Assembly: GCA_037039925.1 (NCBI GenBank)
Contig: JAXRKP010001167.1
Span: 7,501 to 71,500 of the forward strand
DNA from: Doris montereyensis
Taxonomy: Eukaryota > Mollusca > Gastropoda > Nudibranchia > Dorididae
Length of the DNA stretch: 64,000 bases
Reading direction: 5' to 3'
The translations under genes and the position numbers were made by a program. Shown one piece after another: positions 12,924 through 27,900 of the stretch. Numbering within the stretch: position 1 is the stretch's first letter; the number at the start of each line of letters is the position of its first letter. The notes under the pieces were generated by a model. That model searched no databases, was not told the DNA's origin, and saw only the letters and a list, made by a program, of their open reading frames with translations.

Positions 12924-15900
12924 CGCGCGCACTCACACACACTGTTGTGTACACTGAAAAGAAAAAATGTAATAAAAGACTGAACAAGAAAAAGAAAGAA
13001 AAAAAAAACAAACAAAAGAGCAAAATCAAAAAACCTGACAATATAAAAGACCCTCTGATATTCCAATCAATACACATGATTTCAATAGTGCACTCAGTTC
13101 AAAACATCTTATACATTCACTGATATAGAAATAGAACAATGGCAGGAACGCTATCTAACATTAATATCTGCAAACAAAATTTGAAAAACACTGTTGATGT
13201 GTTTTCTCACTGAGGTCACTTGACAAACACTGTTTATAAGTATCAATACATTAAAAAGAGCAATATATAAAAAAGTGTCGCAGGACATACGGAAATCGGG
13301 CAACTGCAACAACAAAACAAGAAAATAAGTGACAGTAAAACAGGTCAATTTTGACATCCAATATCACTTTTGACACTTGAGATAAAACCTGCAATAAAAA
13401 AGATGTTATAAGAGGTTTTGAAAGGATTTCTGCTGCTAAACAACAATCCATGACAATACGTTAAAATTGAAGCCATAGCATGAGAGTTAGAGTGTACATA
13501 GGTTCTTCATCGATAGGCTCTCCTTTACCTGCTCAATAGTTGGGTAAATTACTAAAGTCCCGTGACTGGACTTGAAAGGTTGGTTTCTCTATGGTTTTAT
13601 CATCTTTGAGGATTCAATTTAATACATAAGGCCCCAAGCAACTCGCAAAATTGTGGGCTAACTCTATGAAGCTACAAAATCCAAGATGGCCACCATGAAT
13701 CATTATGAAACAAATAAAATAATAATGGCCAACTGTAAAGTGTAATACATCATTTTAAATGTTTTTACAGTCATGATATTGTTTTTGGTATCCATTTTTT
13801 TTACGTCATGAATATTTCAAAGCTAAAAATACAACACGGCAGCGTCCACCATCTTGGAATTCCCATATCATTTAGTGTTTGTCTACTATCTTGTGTAATA
13901 CATGAGGTCAATGTAAATTGGTCTCAATAAATTCAGTCTTCAGTTTTGGTTAAGCGGCTCACGTTGTGGTCATCTGCGGGTCAAGTATTGAAATCATGAA
14001 TTAGTGCTGGTGGGGCAACAACATCTGATTGCAAGAATCTAAGAATTGTCAAATGGGTCAGCTTTGAAGTCCTGGAGACATACTAATAAGCCTGTTCATC
14101 CCTTTTAGTTCTTGATGGTTGACACTCAGAATGATTTCTGTATCCACACTTGCAGTTGAGTTTGTATATCTTGTGGTCAAAAACAACTGCTTCTCATTCT
14201 GAAGAAGATGAAGCCATTCTTGTTTCAACTGGGAGTTGAATATCAATGTTGTTTCTATTTACATGTCTTAAGTCTTGACATTAACTGGCCAATATGAGTG
14301 CTGAAAGATTTTCTCTATCCAAAAGTCAGACATTTTACATATCATTGGTTATCATATGCTCTCAATCCAACCAACATCATATTCTTGTCCATTTTGAGTA
14401 TGACATGTATATTTGCTTTCAGACATCTCTAGAAATAATATCCAGAAATCACCCACGTACATTCCAGGCTTGTTGACAAAATCCATTATTTCCATGAGAT
14501 TTATGTAAGCTTGTAAAAGATTTGCTCTTGATTCTATAACGATTCCTCAGTCATAATGATAATGTTCTGTGGAACATTTTCCGAAAGAAGAATGCACCTC
14601 ACACCCTTCATGTAGTCTTTCACTTTCAGTTCTTGATGAACAGATCCAGAATATCTTCTAAGCCAGATTTCCTGAAACATTCGTATAATGCGTATATAAA
14701 CTATATTGTTGCTGGAAAGCTTCCAGAATTGCAGTGGTCTTTGATCGATTCCACATTTTCTACGTTCAGTTGGACAGTTATCTTGTAGGTTGCCGTATGA
14801 CCAATGAGGCAAATGGAACCTGCTTGTTCTTGATAGCTATTGGCAGCTTCATCATGTCACATAAGACAGACTAAGTTAGATGTTTAGGGTAAGTTGTGTG
14901 ACTGTACGGTTTGCTTTTCTTTGGTGGTGGCTGAAAACGTGACCGGACACCACTAATTATGATGACGGCTTTCCAATTTTAAGCAAACGCTCTCTTATGA
15001 CATGATGTTATTGTCTATCAAGGGGACTCAATGGTCCACAGGTCTCAACCAAAGGGTCCTGGATTTGTGCCAGACAGGTTGAAGAATTTTTCGAGTTTCA
15101 TATTTTTCGTGTTCAGGTGGGTGGATCCACACATCGTCCCATGGGATATGGACGATAAAAATGAGGTCCTGTATGCAAATCAAATTACTCTGTTAACATT
15201 AAAGTTCCCATGGCTGTTTAGAAGTTTGGAAAGCCAAAATTATCCAATGCCATGAAACAAAATTTAAATTCAGATCGGCAATACTGCGTTTCTTTCTGTC
15301 TGGAACATGTCACTGCAGATTTGCATCTTGTTGCAGACCTAGAAAAATTAGAATCTCTGCTAGCCACTCATAGCCAGTGTTTGACTCTCTGATGTTGACG
15401 CCAAATGAACGAGATGATTGACATCTGCAGTCCGCATCATCAGGCGCACTTGCAGAGCCATGATTGGAACGTCATGACTAGATCAAAGGCACTATCTCAA
15501 CTGGTGCGAACTAGGACGTTTCCACTGATGAAGGACTGATGATTCAAACTGAATTAGGCCTTATTGTTTTGATACAACAACTACCTAATGTTGCAATCAA
15601 TATAAACAGACAAGAGGATTAAAAGCGTCTAGCTAGAAATGTACATTGCTTTGCTGTTCCTAATACTCATATTATATGATCCTCCTGCTTGTTTCCAGTC
15701 TGAGCTATAGGCCTAAAGGTCTGAATGATAAAAAGATACGAAATTATGATATTGGCTACAGGGAATTCGCCTAAGGGACCGTCCAGTTAAGATACCGCAA
15801 TTTGTATCTCATGAAGGCCGGCCTCTTTGGCGGAGACCACTATAGTTGTTTTGTGATTTGTAAAATTTCTCAATCTCTGTCGCATGTCTTTGGTCTGAAA

Positions 15901-18900
15901 ACAAACACAAAATTTGATCTATATACCGTGATGCGTCTATTTTATTGCCTAGATTATTTTGTTTTCAGGGTGCATTGTGACCTAAACCAAGTGTGTGAAT
16001 TATAAAATTAGCCCACCATTTGAATAGGTGCATAGGGGCTCATTTTATTTTTTAATACCTATTGAATATAAAACATTAGAAAAACCAACCTTTCAGCTCC
16101 ACGGTCACAGAATGTTTATTTATGCCTCCACTGCAATGGTTCTTACCTTCACTTTCTTTTTCATCTAGATCATTTTTCTCTCTCAGCTCCAACTTCAATG
16201 AAAGACTCTTCTGTAAATGATGATGATGATTAAAAAAAAAAAAAGTAAGAGGCAAACACACAAAGGAAATATATTTGTTCTTTGAAATTTACCTGTCCAC
16301 CATGTGTGGTGATCTCAGGGTGAATTAAGAGGAAACAACAAGACGAAAAATAAGTCAAAGGAGGGAAATGACGTGGACTTACCAGCAGCACTTGCCTACC
16401 GCCCACCACACAAAGGAAAATAAAAGTGTAAGACGCATGTGATATTCAGAAAGCAAGAGGAGAAAGGAAAATAAAAGTGTAAGACGCATGTGATATTCAG
16501 AAAGCAAGAGGGAGAAAGGAAAATAAAAGTGCAAGACGCATGTGATATTCAGAAAGCAAGAGGGAGAAAGGAAAATAAAAGTGTAAGACGCATGTGATAT
16601 TCAGAAAGCAAGAGGGAGAAAGGAAAATAAAAGTGTAAATGTGATATTCAGAAAGCAAGGGAGAAAGGAAAATAAAAGTGTAAGGATGTGATATTCAGAA
16701 AGCAAGAGGAGAAAGGAAAATAAAAGTGTAAGACGCATGTGATATTCAGAAAGCAAGAGGGAGAAAGGAAAATAAAAGTGTAAGACGCATGTGATATTCA
16801 GAAAGCAAGAGGGAGAAAGGAAAAATAAAGTGTAAGACGCATGTGATATTCAGAAAAGCAAGAGGGAGAAAGGAAAATAAAAAGTGCAAGACGCATGTGA
16901 TATTCAGAAAGCAAGAGGAGAAAGGAAAATAAAAGTGTAAGACGCATGTGATATTCAGAAAGCAAGAGGGAGAAAGGAAAATAAAAGTGTAAGGCATGTG
17001 ATATTCAGAAAGCAGAGGGAGAAAGGAAAATAAGGAGAGAGACGGAGGAGAAAAGATGAATGAATAGCATTCACCCTGTCTACCATATTATGAGCTCAGC
17101 GCTATCTTATTCTATCCTAGTTTCTCTCTTTTGAGAAGAACGGTCACAAACATTTTGACTTCTTTGCAAAATGTACAAACATTGAATACAACACATTTTC
17201 CATATATCGAGTAGCGCTATTGAGGTATATTAAAAAAGTTCTTTCCTTTAATGCCCATACAACTTTAGAGCCGAGAGAAGCATGTCCCATTTTCAATAGC
17301 ATGAAGCAGAACAGATAACAATATAATCACCTCCTGGTCAGAACACTGGTCTGAAAAAAATAGTTTTTTCCGTGTACCCATTTTCACCTGAGTTGAGCGG
17401 GGGGAAACGATGTGGTGCGACGGACGGCTACTTCGGTCCTGCCTCAACAAACTGTGTAGCTTGTGCGTCTTCTTCCCGCAAATACTTCCATGTGGATGGG
17501 GGAGTCCCTCAAAATGTGTCTATCTTCATCATATTTCCACTCATTGACTCAAAGTTCGAAACTAGCTTTCTGATAGGTCAGCCAATCATATTAAAGAAAA
17601 TCGGTGCTTACTTTGCGGATTAGTAGATCTTGGAAGAGTCCAAGCAGATAGGAGGTGTTAATTTTCAAGGTGAATAGACCCTTTTGTTGCAGAGCAGTAA
17701 AGGATTTTATTGAAGTAAATTGTCTTGACCACTCCTTTACACACTATAATGATATCTTTAAGTAAATAGTGTGGGGTTTGTGATATGTCATCATCATTGC
17801 CTTTTCACCCTATACCAGGGTATAGACCATGAACCACAGACTTCTATTTATTCCTATCTTTGGAAACTCATGACAGGTCCCTCCACAAAAAGACTCCCTC
17901 TCCTCAAGTCATCTTCCACTAGTCTTCTCCAGGTTAATCATGGCCTTCCCCTAACCCTCTATTTCTGTAGATTCCACTGAAGGGCATGTCTTGTAGTGCT
18001 TCTCTGAGGTTTTCTGAGGGTGTGTCCTATCCATCTCCATCTCCGCTGTCCTACTTCTTCTGCTATTGGTTTCTGCGTTGTTTTTTTCCCAGACTATTTC
18101 ATTTTAGATTTTATCTGACCACTGAATCCGTAGTATCTTCCTAAGGCAAATGTTGGCAAAGCTCTGAACTTTCCTACTCTAGGTCTTAGAGGGCTCCAGA
18201 TCTCACATCCATATAACAATGCCAATTTGACATTGGAGTTAAAAAGAGACCACACCCTATTACTGCAAGAACAGATAGATCTAGACCACACCCTATTACT
18301 GCAAGAACAATGTCAGCGTGAATCTGAAAAAGTTTTATTTTTATCTGAGAGTTGAAAATTTAAAATATTCACATAAGAAAGATTTATCAAGCAAATGCCC
18401 TCATGTTATACATCAATTGAAAGCTAATTGGATTTTACTCCATTATGATAACCATTTGGATTACATCAATCAATATTTTGAAGAGATCTGATGAAAATAA
18501 AGTTGAAGGTAAAGGAATTTTATATTTTAATCTTCCCCCCACTCATTCCTTTTCTCCTACCCTCACCTCTATAAGCATGCAAACTACCTCATCACGGCTT
18601 CAAGTGATAGGACATTTATTTCCCTTTGATATGATATGTTGCGGTGTTGCTTATTTTAATATATTCATGGTCGGTTATTGACACTTAGGTAGAAATTTCA
18701 CCACGGCTCCAAAAAGTTAATTCAGGCGAAAACTGGGAACACCAGGTTTTTAGTTCCGGGTGGAAAGAGTTAAGAGGAAGCAGCAAGATGACAGACAATT
18801 TGAAAAGTGAAAGGAAAAGAAGTAGGACCAACTAGAAATGCCGGCTGACCACTGACCTCGCGATTTGTTGTGATCTCGGGTGCTAGAATTTGCAGAAAAA

Positions 18901-21900
18901 GATTCTGTACATAAGACCATAAGTATCATATTTCAAATAAAAATTGAAATACCAGAGACAACAACAATGGAACTCTCAAATTTACCTAGTTCACTAAGCA
19001 TTTCTGTGTTCACTGTCTTCTCCATATCAAATGTGACATCGATGTAAGATCCAGGTACGACCTATCAGGGATAACAAAATCATAACAGTTTTTTAAAACT
19101 TTATACAGTATCCCTTTAAGAGATATTCAACAATATATCCATGACTAGATTCTCGAAGTGTATTTGTTAACTTAAAAATGATAAAATTCAACTAATTTCA
19201 TCATCTAGCCCTTCTTTTCATCTCATTTTCTTGAAACCAACATTGTCACTGAGAGGTTACAATTCACACTTGATTTTTTTTTCTTGGTTTTATTTTAGCC
19301 CCATGCACAACTAAGGTAATCTCAGGGTTTATGGTAGAAATTTAAATTTTGCCCAGACTGTCCTGTAAACAGCCAATGCATCTATCACATGTTGTGATCT
19401 GCACGAGAAATGTTTCAACCAGTTTGTAGCACAGACCCTTTTAATTGAGAGACCGACACCTTTCTTCCACAAGATGTCATCTGATAATCAGGCAACCAAC
19501 CATAGACTGTATCTATTGTTAGGTTCAAGTTTAATGACTTACACCTACATCTTCACCATTACAATAGCATATATACAGAGAATGATGTAAATACACTAGC
19601 CTAGATGAAAGGCAAAAGCAGGGTTAAAGTTAAAGAAAAAAATATGAGAAAAAAATAAAGATAAAAATTGTTTAAATGAGAAAAGAAGGAGAGAGCAAGA
19701 AGGGAGAGAGCAAGAAGGAGAGAGCAAGAAGGGGAGAGAGCAAGAAGGGAGAGAGCAAGAAGGAGAGAGCAAGAAGGGAGAGAGCAAGAAGGGAGAGATG
19801 AAGGTATGAGCGTGAAGGAAGGTTGAGTCGGAGGATACTACTCACCTCAGCAAAGCCGTTGTCAACAAAGCCCTGTTAACTGACACAACAGTTGGTGTAT
19901 CCGTGCTATTCATGAACACTCCATACTTTCCATCCTCTCCTGTTTCAAGTACATATATTCTCATTTCTCGATCTCTAACAAACTCTGAAACAATAAAAAT
20001 TTCATACACTGAAGGGCCATGCATGTAATTCACATCAGTACACAAACATCATGAAGTGACATAAAGAAATAATAAAACGTCCACGAGCACCACTTACAAA
20101 TACAGAAGGAGGAGTTGTAAAGAAACTTATATGAACCAAAGGCGTGTAACAGTTGGCCCGGGAATCATGCCGAGCATTTAGGGCCTACCTCATTGGCACA
20201 AGAAAAACGTTTGCACTATATTTAGGGTATGACACCTTGGCTTCTATACTGGAAATTTCCACTTCATTTAAATGTTTAATGACGCAGTTTGACTTTTGAG
20301 TTCATAGTTTAACAATGAATTACAACCATTTATAATCCTGTAGCTTTTCAAGTGGCTTAGCTATGGTTCATCAAAATGACAGTTTCCCATTCAACACACT
20401 TCGTGCAAGCCTACGTTGATTATCAATTCATTCATCTTTGTTAATCCTTTAAAAAAGGAAATTATACACATCTATCGCAACTATAGCTTAGTCTATAGGT
20501 AATTTTTGTTGTTGCAACATCTCAATATGAGTTCCTTATTCTATCAACTTTGAATGTTTCATAGGACTCTTATTAAATCGTCTGCAAACACGAAATCATT
20601 GTTCAACGAGTCAAAATCCTAGCTTCACCCTATGCAAATGGCCAGGGCAACCCTTCACTTTAAGAAAGTCACTCGATATAACACTACGAGCACTTCTTGA
20701 GTTAAAAGCTTGAGGGTGTCCAGGCAGGTCGGATAAGTCGGATTTTGGTCAGCTCAGAAGGGGATGGGTCGGATAAAAATCAATTTTGGTAGGATTAAGG
20801 GTAAAAATGTACAGATCCGGTTATGCGTAATAGACAACCGGATGTTTTGCCGGTTAGAAAGAGGCTACCAGAAATAACGATTTAGAACATATGTAGAATC
20901 GATACGAAGGAATAATATGACTACATATGGTAATCGAGCACAGTATATTTGTAGTTGTGTGAACTTGAATTTGTGAAAATGCTACAGCCTTCGAATACTT
21001 TTCAACTGAGGAGCGCATCTCTGGCTGAACCGTTGCCACATTCACATCTCTCACTGTTATCTAGATCTGGATCTTAATTTTCTTGACTTACCCGTGAAGT
21101 GCTGAATTGTGCCATTCTTTGTGTTTGGATTACCAGTATTTGTATCGGACATAATATTATTTGATTGGAGTTTATACATTTATATGAATTTCAGTATTTA
21201 TTACCATTTCAATCGGGAAGTGTTACCTAGATCTAGATCTAAAGTCTGAGTGGTTGGACGATGAAAGATTTTCAAACAGGGGTGTTGAAGAAAAAGGAAA
21301 GTAGGAAAGAAAGTTAGATGAGGTGGAGGAGATGAAGACAAAAAAAGGAGACGAAAAATGGGTATTGATAATTTAGTTCAAAGTGCAGATGATATCAATG
21401 GACAAACAGAGAAGGCCCCTCCCAAAAGAAAACATGAAATGCTCATCAGAAGTAATGCCCTTAGGAGGGATTCCAAGTTGAGGAGCAAGAAGCTGAATGC
21501 CCTCAATGCCCAACTGCAACAAAAAGAGAGGGAGCTGGAGTAGCTATCTGCTCTTGTTTTGTAAATAGTGTACATACCAATACATGTAGTAGAACTTGTG
21601 TACATAGTAGGCCTATTACTTTTCTCAATGTTATTTATAACACATATTTTTACTGAAACTGGATTAAAACTGCATTATTGGCTTGGACCAAGACTATCTC
21701 ACAAGATACGGATCCAAATCTGCTTCACTAGGATCTTACAGCAAAATGATAAATTTTAGAGCTTTAGTGCAGATGAAAATATGGTTGGACTTTTGACTTG
21801 CTAGGATTTTTCATGGAGGAATTCACCTGGACACCCTGAGCTTGCAAACTTAGTGCTTCTTTTCAAATGGCTACACAGAAAAGGATTTTTACAAATGAAT

Positions 21901-24900
21901 TTTTAAGAGCTTAACATTTTCAAACGTTTGAACTTTAATCATTCTACTTTTTTTAAACTTATCATGTTACAGTGGATATCATATATTCATGAAGAAAGGA
22001 TAACAAGGGATTAGAACCAGCTATAAACAGCTTGTTAGCTGAAATCAAACGTCTTACTTAAAAAAGGCTCTTGAGCCTTTGTTCTTCGTCACTAAAAAGT
22101 AAATAACAAAGGCCAAAAAGTTACAACACGTTGGAGGAAACCAGATCAGACATAGCCATACTGACTGGTGAAGGAACTTACCAGTAAAGAAATAGATAGC
22201 GTCTGTATTCCAATCTGGTTCAATTGAAACAATACCTGCAAGGTAGCAAGGCACAGCTTGAGTTGGCAGATCCAAAAACCTTTCTGGGATCTTCATAATT
22301 TTGCTCTGATCCACAGATACATCCCAACCACAATCTACTGATTTAACCTGTAAGCATTGGATGGAAAACATACAACAGAAAGAAAGTTAAACATACTTTT
22401 CTTTCGGGGAGAGAAAGGCTTTGAGTTGTCCATACACAACATTACACACACGCACACTTATAAACACAGGCACAAATCTAGTGTCTAGCCACATACAGTA
22501 AGTATGTCTCGTCTAGTATAATGGTATTGGTATAACATGTACGGGCATAGGAAGGCCTACTAAGGATAGAGTTGTGAACTTGCTTTGCTTTTCCCTCTAG
22601 TAAGTTCAACATTCGGGTTATAGTTTACTGTATTTATTCAGGGGGGGGGGGGGGTCCTGTGGAACAGAAATTATTTCGGACTAGAGGTGAATTTGGGATT
22701 GATCCAGAGTAATAATTTTAGACTACGGGAGGAAATTTAATCAGACAAAAATCTTTCGTACCAATGTAAGTTTTGGACTAAACGTTTTCGAGGGTAAAAC
22801 AAGACGCCAGACGGGTTGCCCTTTTTAAGAAACTGCCTTTCACATTCAATGGTCTCTGGCTTTGTTACTAATATTGTGAAGACAGACGTCAAAATGACCA
22901 GCTTTTTGTTCTATTTGCACTCATTGACAGTCAATACTTTGCCTTCCATTACGTCACTCTGTTCTAAGCAGAGTCATAATAAATCCACCTGATGAAGAAA
23001 TACTAGCATGAGACTTGATAGTCAAAGATAGAGCAAGCCTGTGGGGACTTCCTCTAGTCGTGTGATTTCTAAGTAACCTTATAGCATGTAACTGTTTAAT
23101 AGTTTATCTCCTCTGATACACACCAAATTTTTCATCTTCTACTATTTTGGGACCTTCAACTCAACAAGTGTGTTGTCTAAAGCCAGACGAATCAAGATTG
23201 GTTGTTTACTGTTACATTATAAGGATTTTTCAATGCCATCTTCTCACTCTATTGTAAGGTAATTGACGCCAATATTTTGACTATTTTTCCCTATCCTCAC
23301 CTAAAAGATATTATATATTAAATAATTCATATACATCTTGGACAATTCTCTGCCATTAATTTGTAGATAAATTAACTTTCTACCTAATATGCAAATTGAG
23401 CCTAGCCGATCGATCTTTTGTCCATTATAGTATGCATTTGCCAAAACTAGAGTTCGAATCAGCAACTGAAAAATACCTTCTATTAAAAATTTAATTTTCA
23501 CAGATACACTAAATTAATAGTAGAAATGCTGAATGCATAGATTTACATACCATATAAGAATTCACTCTATTTGACTCGCGTACCAGACCACGGTACCATA
23601 CGTCTAAACAACAGACCAGGCATGGGTCGCCTACTTGAATGTCCCAATCAGTGCTGTCATTGTCTGCATCTAAAGTGGCATATTCAGCAATTTCTGACAT
23701 AAGCGACTGGTACTGACTTCCGTATTCTTTTATTTGAACACAAAAGCATGGGGAAGTTCATCATCAGTCACTATGACATCATAATTACTTTGAGTGGGAA
23801 GCCGAAACGTTCTGTAGAAGAACAAAATAAATATTTGCTTAAATAGAGTTGAAATGGAATAGTTCATTATTATTACAAGATGAAAATGTATGCTATCAAA
23901 CTACCAAATATCAATGAATTTCTTTCACAACATATTCTTGTGTACACAAGAGTGGGGATAGGAAAAGGCCCTTGTTCTGGGGGGATATTTTTAAATCTTT
24001 TCATTCTGAACTAACATGTAGGAAGTTAGAACTAACAATCAGACCTACTAAAAAAAAATCTTCACTCACTCACTGCCATTTCGGACAGGACACATATCAG
24101 GTCCCGTCAATAGACTAGGCCTGGGCAAGACTTGCTTTTTCTATTACTCTTTGGTACCAACTACCGTCTTCTCTGGTCTCGCATTATTCGAGTACTCACT
24201 TTGACGAAATACAATGAGACGGCCTGGTGCATTCATGGGATTCACGGCAATGAAAACTGAACGTCAAGCCTTGGCCCTCACGCATTGATGGCCAAGGAGG
24301 ATGTAGGTGGGGAGGAGGGGCGCTTGTGACGTCCGAGCTGATCGAAGTGTCGCCCCGTCGCGATACTAGATGACAGGCCCAGTGAGAGACTAGTAAGTAG
24401 TAATAAACTGCTGTCACCGTGGAAGGAGAGGGTGGGGTAGTAGCCTGAAAGTTAACTAGGCTATTAATGCTCAAAAGGATTGGCATGAAAAGAATGGGAT
24501 GGGGGTGCTGCAAAGGAGCAGCGGCTGGGGTAACGGCAAGCCAAGCTGCCGTCTAGATGCTGATGAAGAGACAAAGGGACTGCTTCAGTCAGCCCTGCCT
24601 CTCACTTTCAATCTGGTCTCGTCAAGACAAAGAAGTTAGTAATTTCAGCGTAGGTTGGTATCAAAACGGATTTAGTGTTCACCACCTCTGTTCTCGAGAC
24701 TGGTGAGATTTAAATAAAACGCCTCAAAGCCTTGTATTCGTTGGTATCAAGCAATAGCTCGAGAAGCGCCCAGGCCTACAATAGACCATTGACTGCCAAA
24801 CCTGACACCCGGCGGTATTGACTTTCCTATTTGTTTCTACTAGTTCCTGATACCTATCGATATCAACATTTCTCATATGTGTAGTCGAATCATTTGTACG

Positions 24901-27900
24901 GTGACATGACATAAAATTATTACCAGGTAATACGGAAATCAAAAGTAGTTGGACACAGCTCTAGTGGGCAACGGGCAACAATTTTGCCTTTTGAAAATGA
25001 ACAATTCCTTTCATTCCAGGAATTAGTTCTACAAGTAAATCATCATACACTTGCATTATCAAGTTGGATCGAGAAACAAGCCAAACACTAGGTAAATAAC
25101 TCATTCTAAATCTACTACCAAAACAGTTCATGGAAGGTGTGTCGTTTCACTTGAAAAAGGTTTTGTTTTTCGCATTTTCAATAAATCTTTTTCATATTTT
25201 TTCCAGCATAAATGACACTTCACATGCAGAAACTAACAATATCTGAAATATCTTTTTTTCTGAAAAGAATTCTTTTCAATCAAACATCCACCTCAAATAG
25301 TACTAATTAAGTGTTTTTTTATTATTATGCATAAAAATGTCAGCATTTGTAAGTTATCTGAATCGAAAGTGCCAGGCAGAGAGTGAGTTAGTCGTGATAA
25401 AAAATCATTCCTCAATATCTAGATCACCATTATCATCAACTGCATATTCCATAGGATGTTGCATCCCTGACAGCACCCTTTGAATGTCTCCCTATCCTGT
25501 GACATTCATTCAGCTCCTGTTATTGCTTTTCCAAATGCTTCCTCTATATATTTCTACCATCTCCTGCATGGCTTTCCTCTCACGCTATCTACATAAAATA
25601 TCTGTGAGGAAACTAAGGTGCTGTGGCTCCAACAGTTGAGCCGTAACTTTTGTTATCAGAAAGAGACTGGTTCAAATACTGGCTGGCCCATGTGAGTTCT
25701 TTTCATAATAAAGTTGGGTCCCAAAGACAATTCTTTTAATTTTCCCATCATAAATCAAGCGTGAATAAGCACTTAGCCACATATGCAAAAAAGGTCGGAA
25801 AGATGATGTTCTTTCTTTCTTTCTTTCTTTATCAGTTACCATTTTACCTTCCAGTGTATGGGTTTTAGATGCCCGAAATGATCTTTCCTCCAGGCTGCCC
25901 TGTCCTGACAGTTTCTGTTTCTTTCCGTGAAAGTTAAATTTCTTTGCGTTAATGCCTCTTTTATATCTTCTTCCCACTTTCTCCGAGGTCTGCCTTTTGG
26001 TCTTTTACCTTGAGTTTTAGCACTGTATACTGATTTAGCTATTCTATTGTCAATCATTCTGTTAACATGCCCAAACCATCTCAAATTCCTCAGATACATT
26101 TCCAGCTACTCTCACTGCACATGTTGGTTTATTGTAAAAACTTTTAATGGCTTCTATTAAATTTTGTTCCACGTTGTGTTCTTTTAAGGAATGCCATAGT
26201 TCGTCCCTCCTTTCAGTCTCAAATTCCTTTTCTAAGTCAATAAAACACAGGTGCAAGTCAATGTTTCTCTCAAGGAATTTTTCTATTATTTGTCTAATTG
26301 TAAATATGTGATCTTGTACACTTCTTCCTGGTCTAAATCCACTCTGCTGTTCTTCAATCTGATCCTCTACTCTTTTCCTTAGTCTCATTTCCACAATCCT
26401 GGCATACACTTTTCCTGGTACGCTAAGTAGTGACATCCCTCTATAATTTGAGCATTCCATGGTTGATCCTTTCTTGTGTATTGGTACTGCCGTTCCCTTT
26501 TTCCAGTCGTCTGGCACCTGTTTGGACTTCCATGCTTGTTGACATATTGCATGTAGTAGTTTGTCTGCCTCTGGTTTTTAATCATTTCTGGATAAACTTG
26601 ATCTGCTCCTGGGGCTTTTCCTAATTTCCCTTTTCTTATAGCTGTTCGAAGTTCTTCCATTGAGATATCTACATCTTCAGCTGTCTCAACTCCATTACTT
26701 GTTACTCTTAATAATTGATCTGTACTCCTTGTTTCATATGTTCTGGAGGGATTATGTAATTGTTGAAAATACTTTCTCCACGTTTCCCTGATTTCACTAT
26801 CTCCTTTCATTATTTCTCCTTTGGCGTTCTTAATTTGTCGTATTGGGCATGTTTTGGTCTTTCTCATGCTCTTCATTGCTCCCCAGAAAAGCTGTTGATT
26901 TCCTTGATACCTTTCTTGAAGTATTTGTCCAAACTCTTCCCACTGTTCCTGTTTTGCTTTCCTAACTTCCTCTTTTGTGATAATTCTTTTACTCACGTAA
27001 TCTATCCTATCCTCTGGTCTCTTTGTTTGCAAGTATTTCTTCCAGGCATCTTTCTTTTCTTTGATCTTAGTCTTGACATTCTCATTCCACCATGCTGTCC
27101 TTTTCCCATCTCCTTTAATTTGTTTTCTACCACAGACCTCTTCAGTACAACTGAGGAGTGTTTCTTTATATATTTGCCACTTTTCTTCTATTGTGCTTTC
27201 CTTCAGATCCATCTGCCTTTCACTGATAGATCTTTTTATCCTGGATTGGTACATCTGTTTTAATATTGGTTTATTTAGTTCTTCTATTTTGAGTTTAGTA
27301 GCTTTCTTCTCTTTCCTTTCCTGTTTGTTTTCTTCAGTCAATAATATCATTTTGGCTATCACTAGGTGATGATCACTAAATATTTCAGCTCCTCTGCTTA
27401 CTCTAGCATCCATTGTACTGTAAAAAAAGGGAGCTGCTAACTATTAAGGAGTCTATGATTGACTTTTCACATCTGTCTTCATTTACTCTTGTATATTTGT
27501 GGATATCTTTATGAGGAAAAAATGTGTTAGCTATTTTCATGTTACTCTTTAGGCAAAAATCTATTAGTCTCTCTCCATTTGGAGAAGTTGTTGTCTCTCC
27601 TTCTTTACCTATTACTCCTCCTGATGTTTCTACATTATTGCCTACTCTAGCATTTAAATCTCCTAAAACTATTAATTCCTGTTTGTGTTTAAGATTCTCT
27701 GCAGCTATTTGTAAATCATTTTCGAAGATATCTTTTTCTTCTTTGGGGGCATCTTCATTTGGTCCAAAAGCAATTAATAATTTAATTTCTCTTCCTTTTG
27801 GTTTAATATTTACCTCTAATAGCTGTGGGCTTACAAATTTCCATCTTTCTAATAGCATTTCTTGCTTTTTATGCATTAGGAGGCCTACTCCTGCTCTAGC

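Noticed and set aside
16746..16997. Open frame with repeated Cys/Phe/Leu-rich peptide
   Set aside because: It is the reverse translation of the 52 bp minisatellite.
26760..27263. A 167-codon hydrophobic plus-strand frame resembling a membrane protein
   Set aside because: It is antisense to the LINE family A endonuclease/reverse transcriptase linker; the same shadow occurs at 55,481-55,786 against copy 2.
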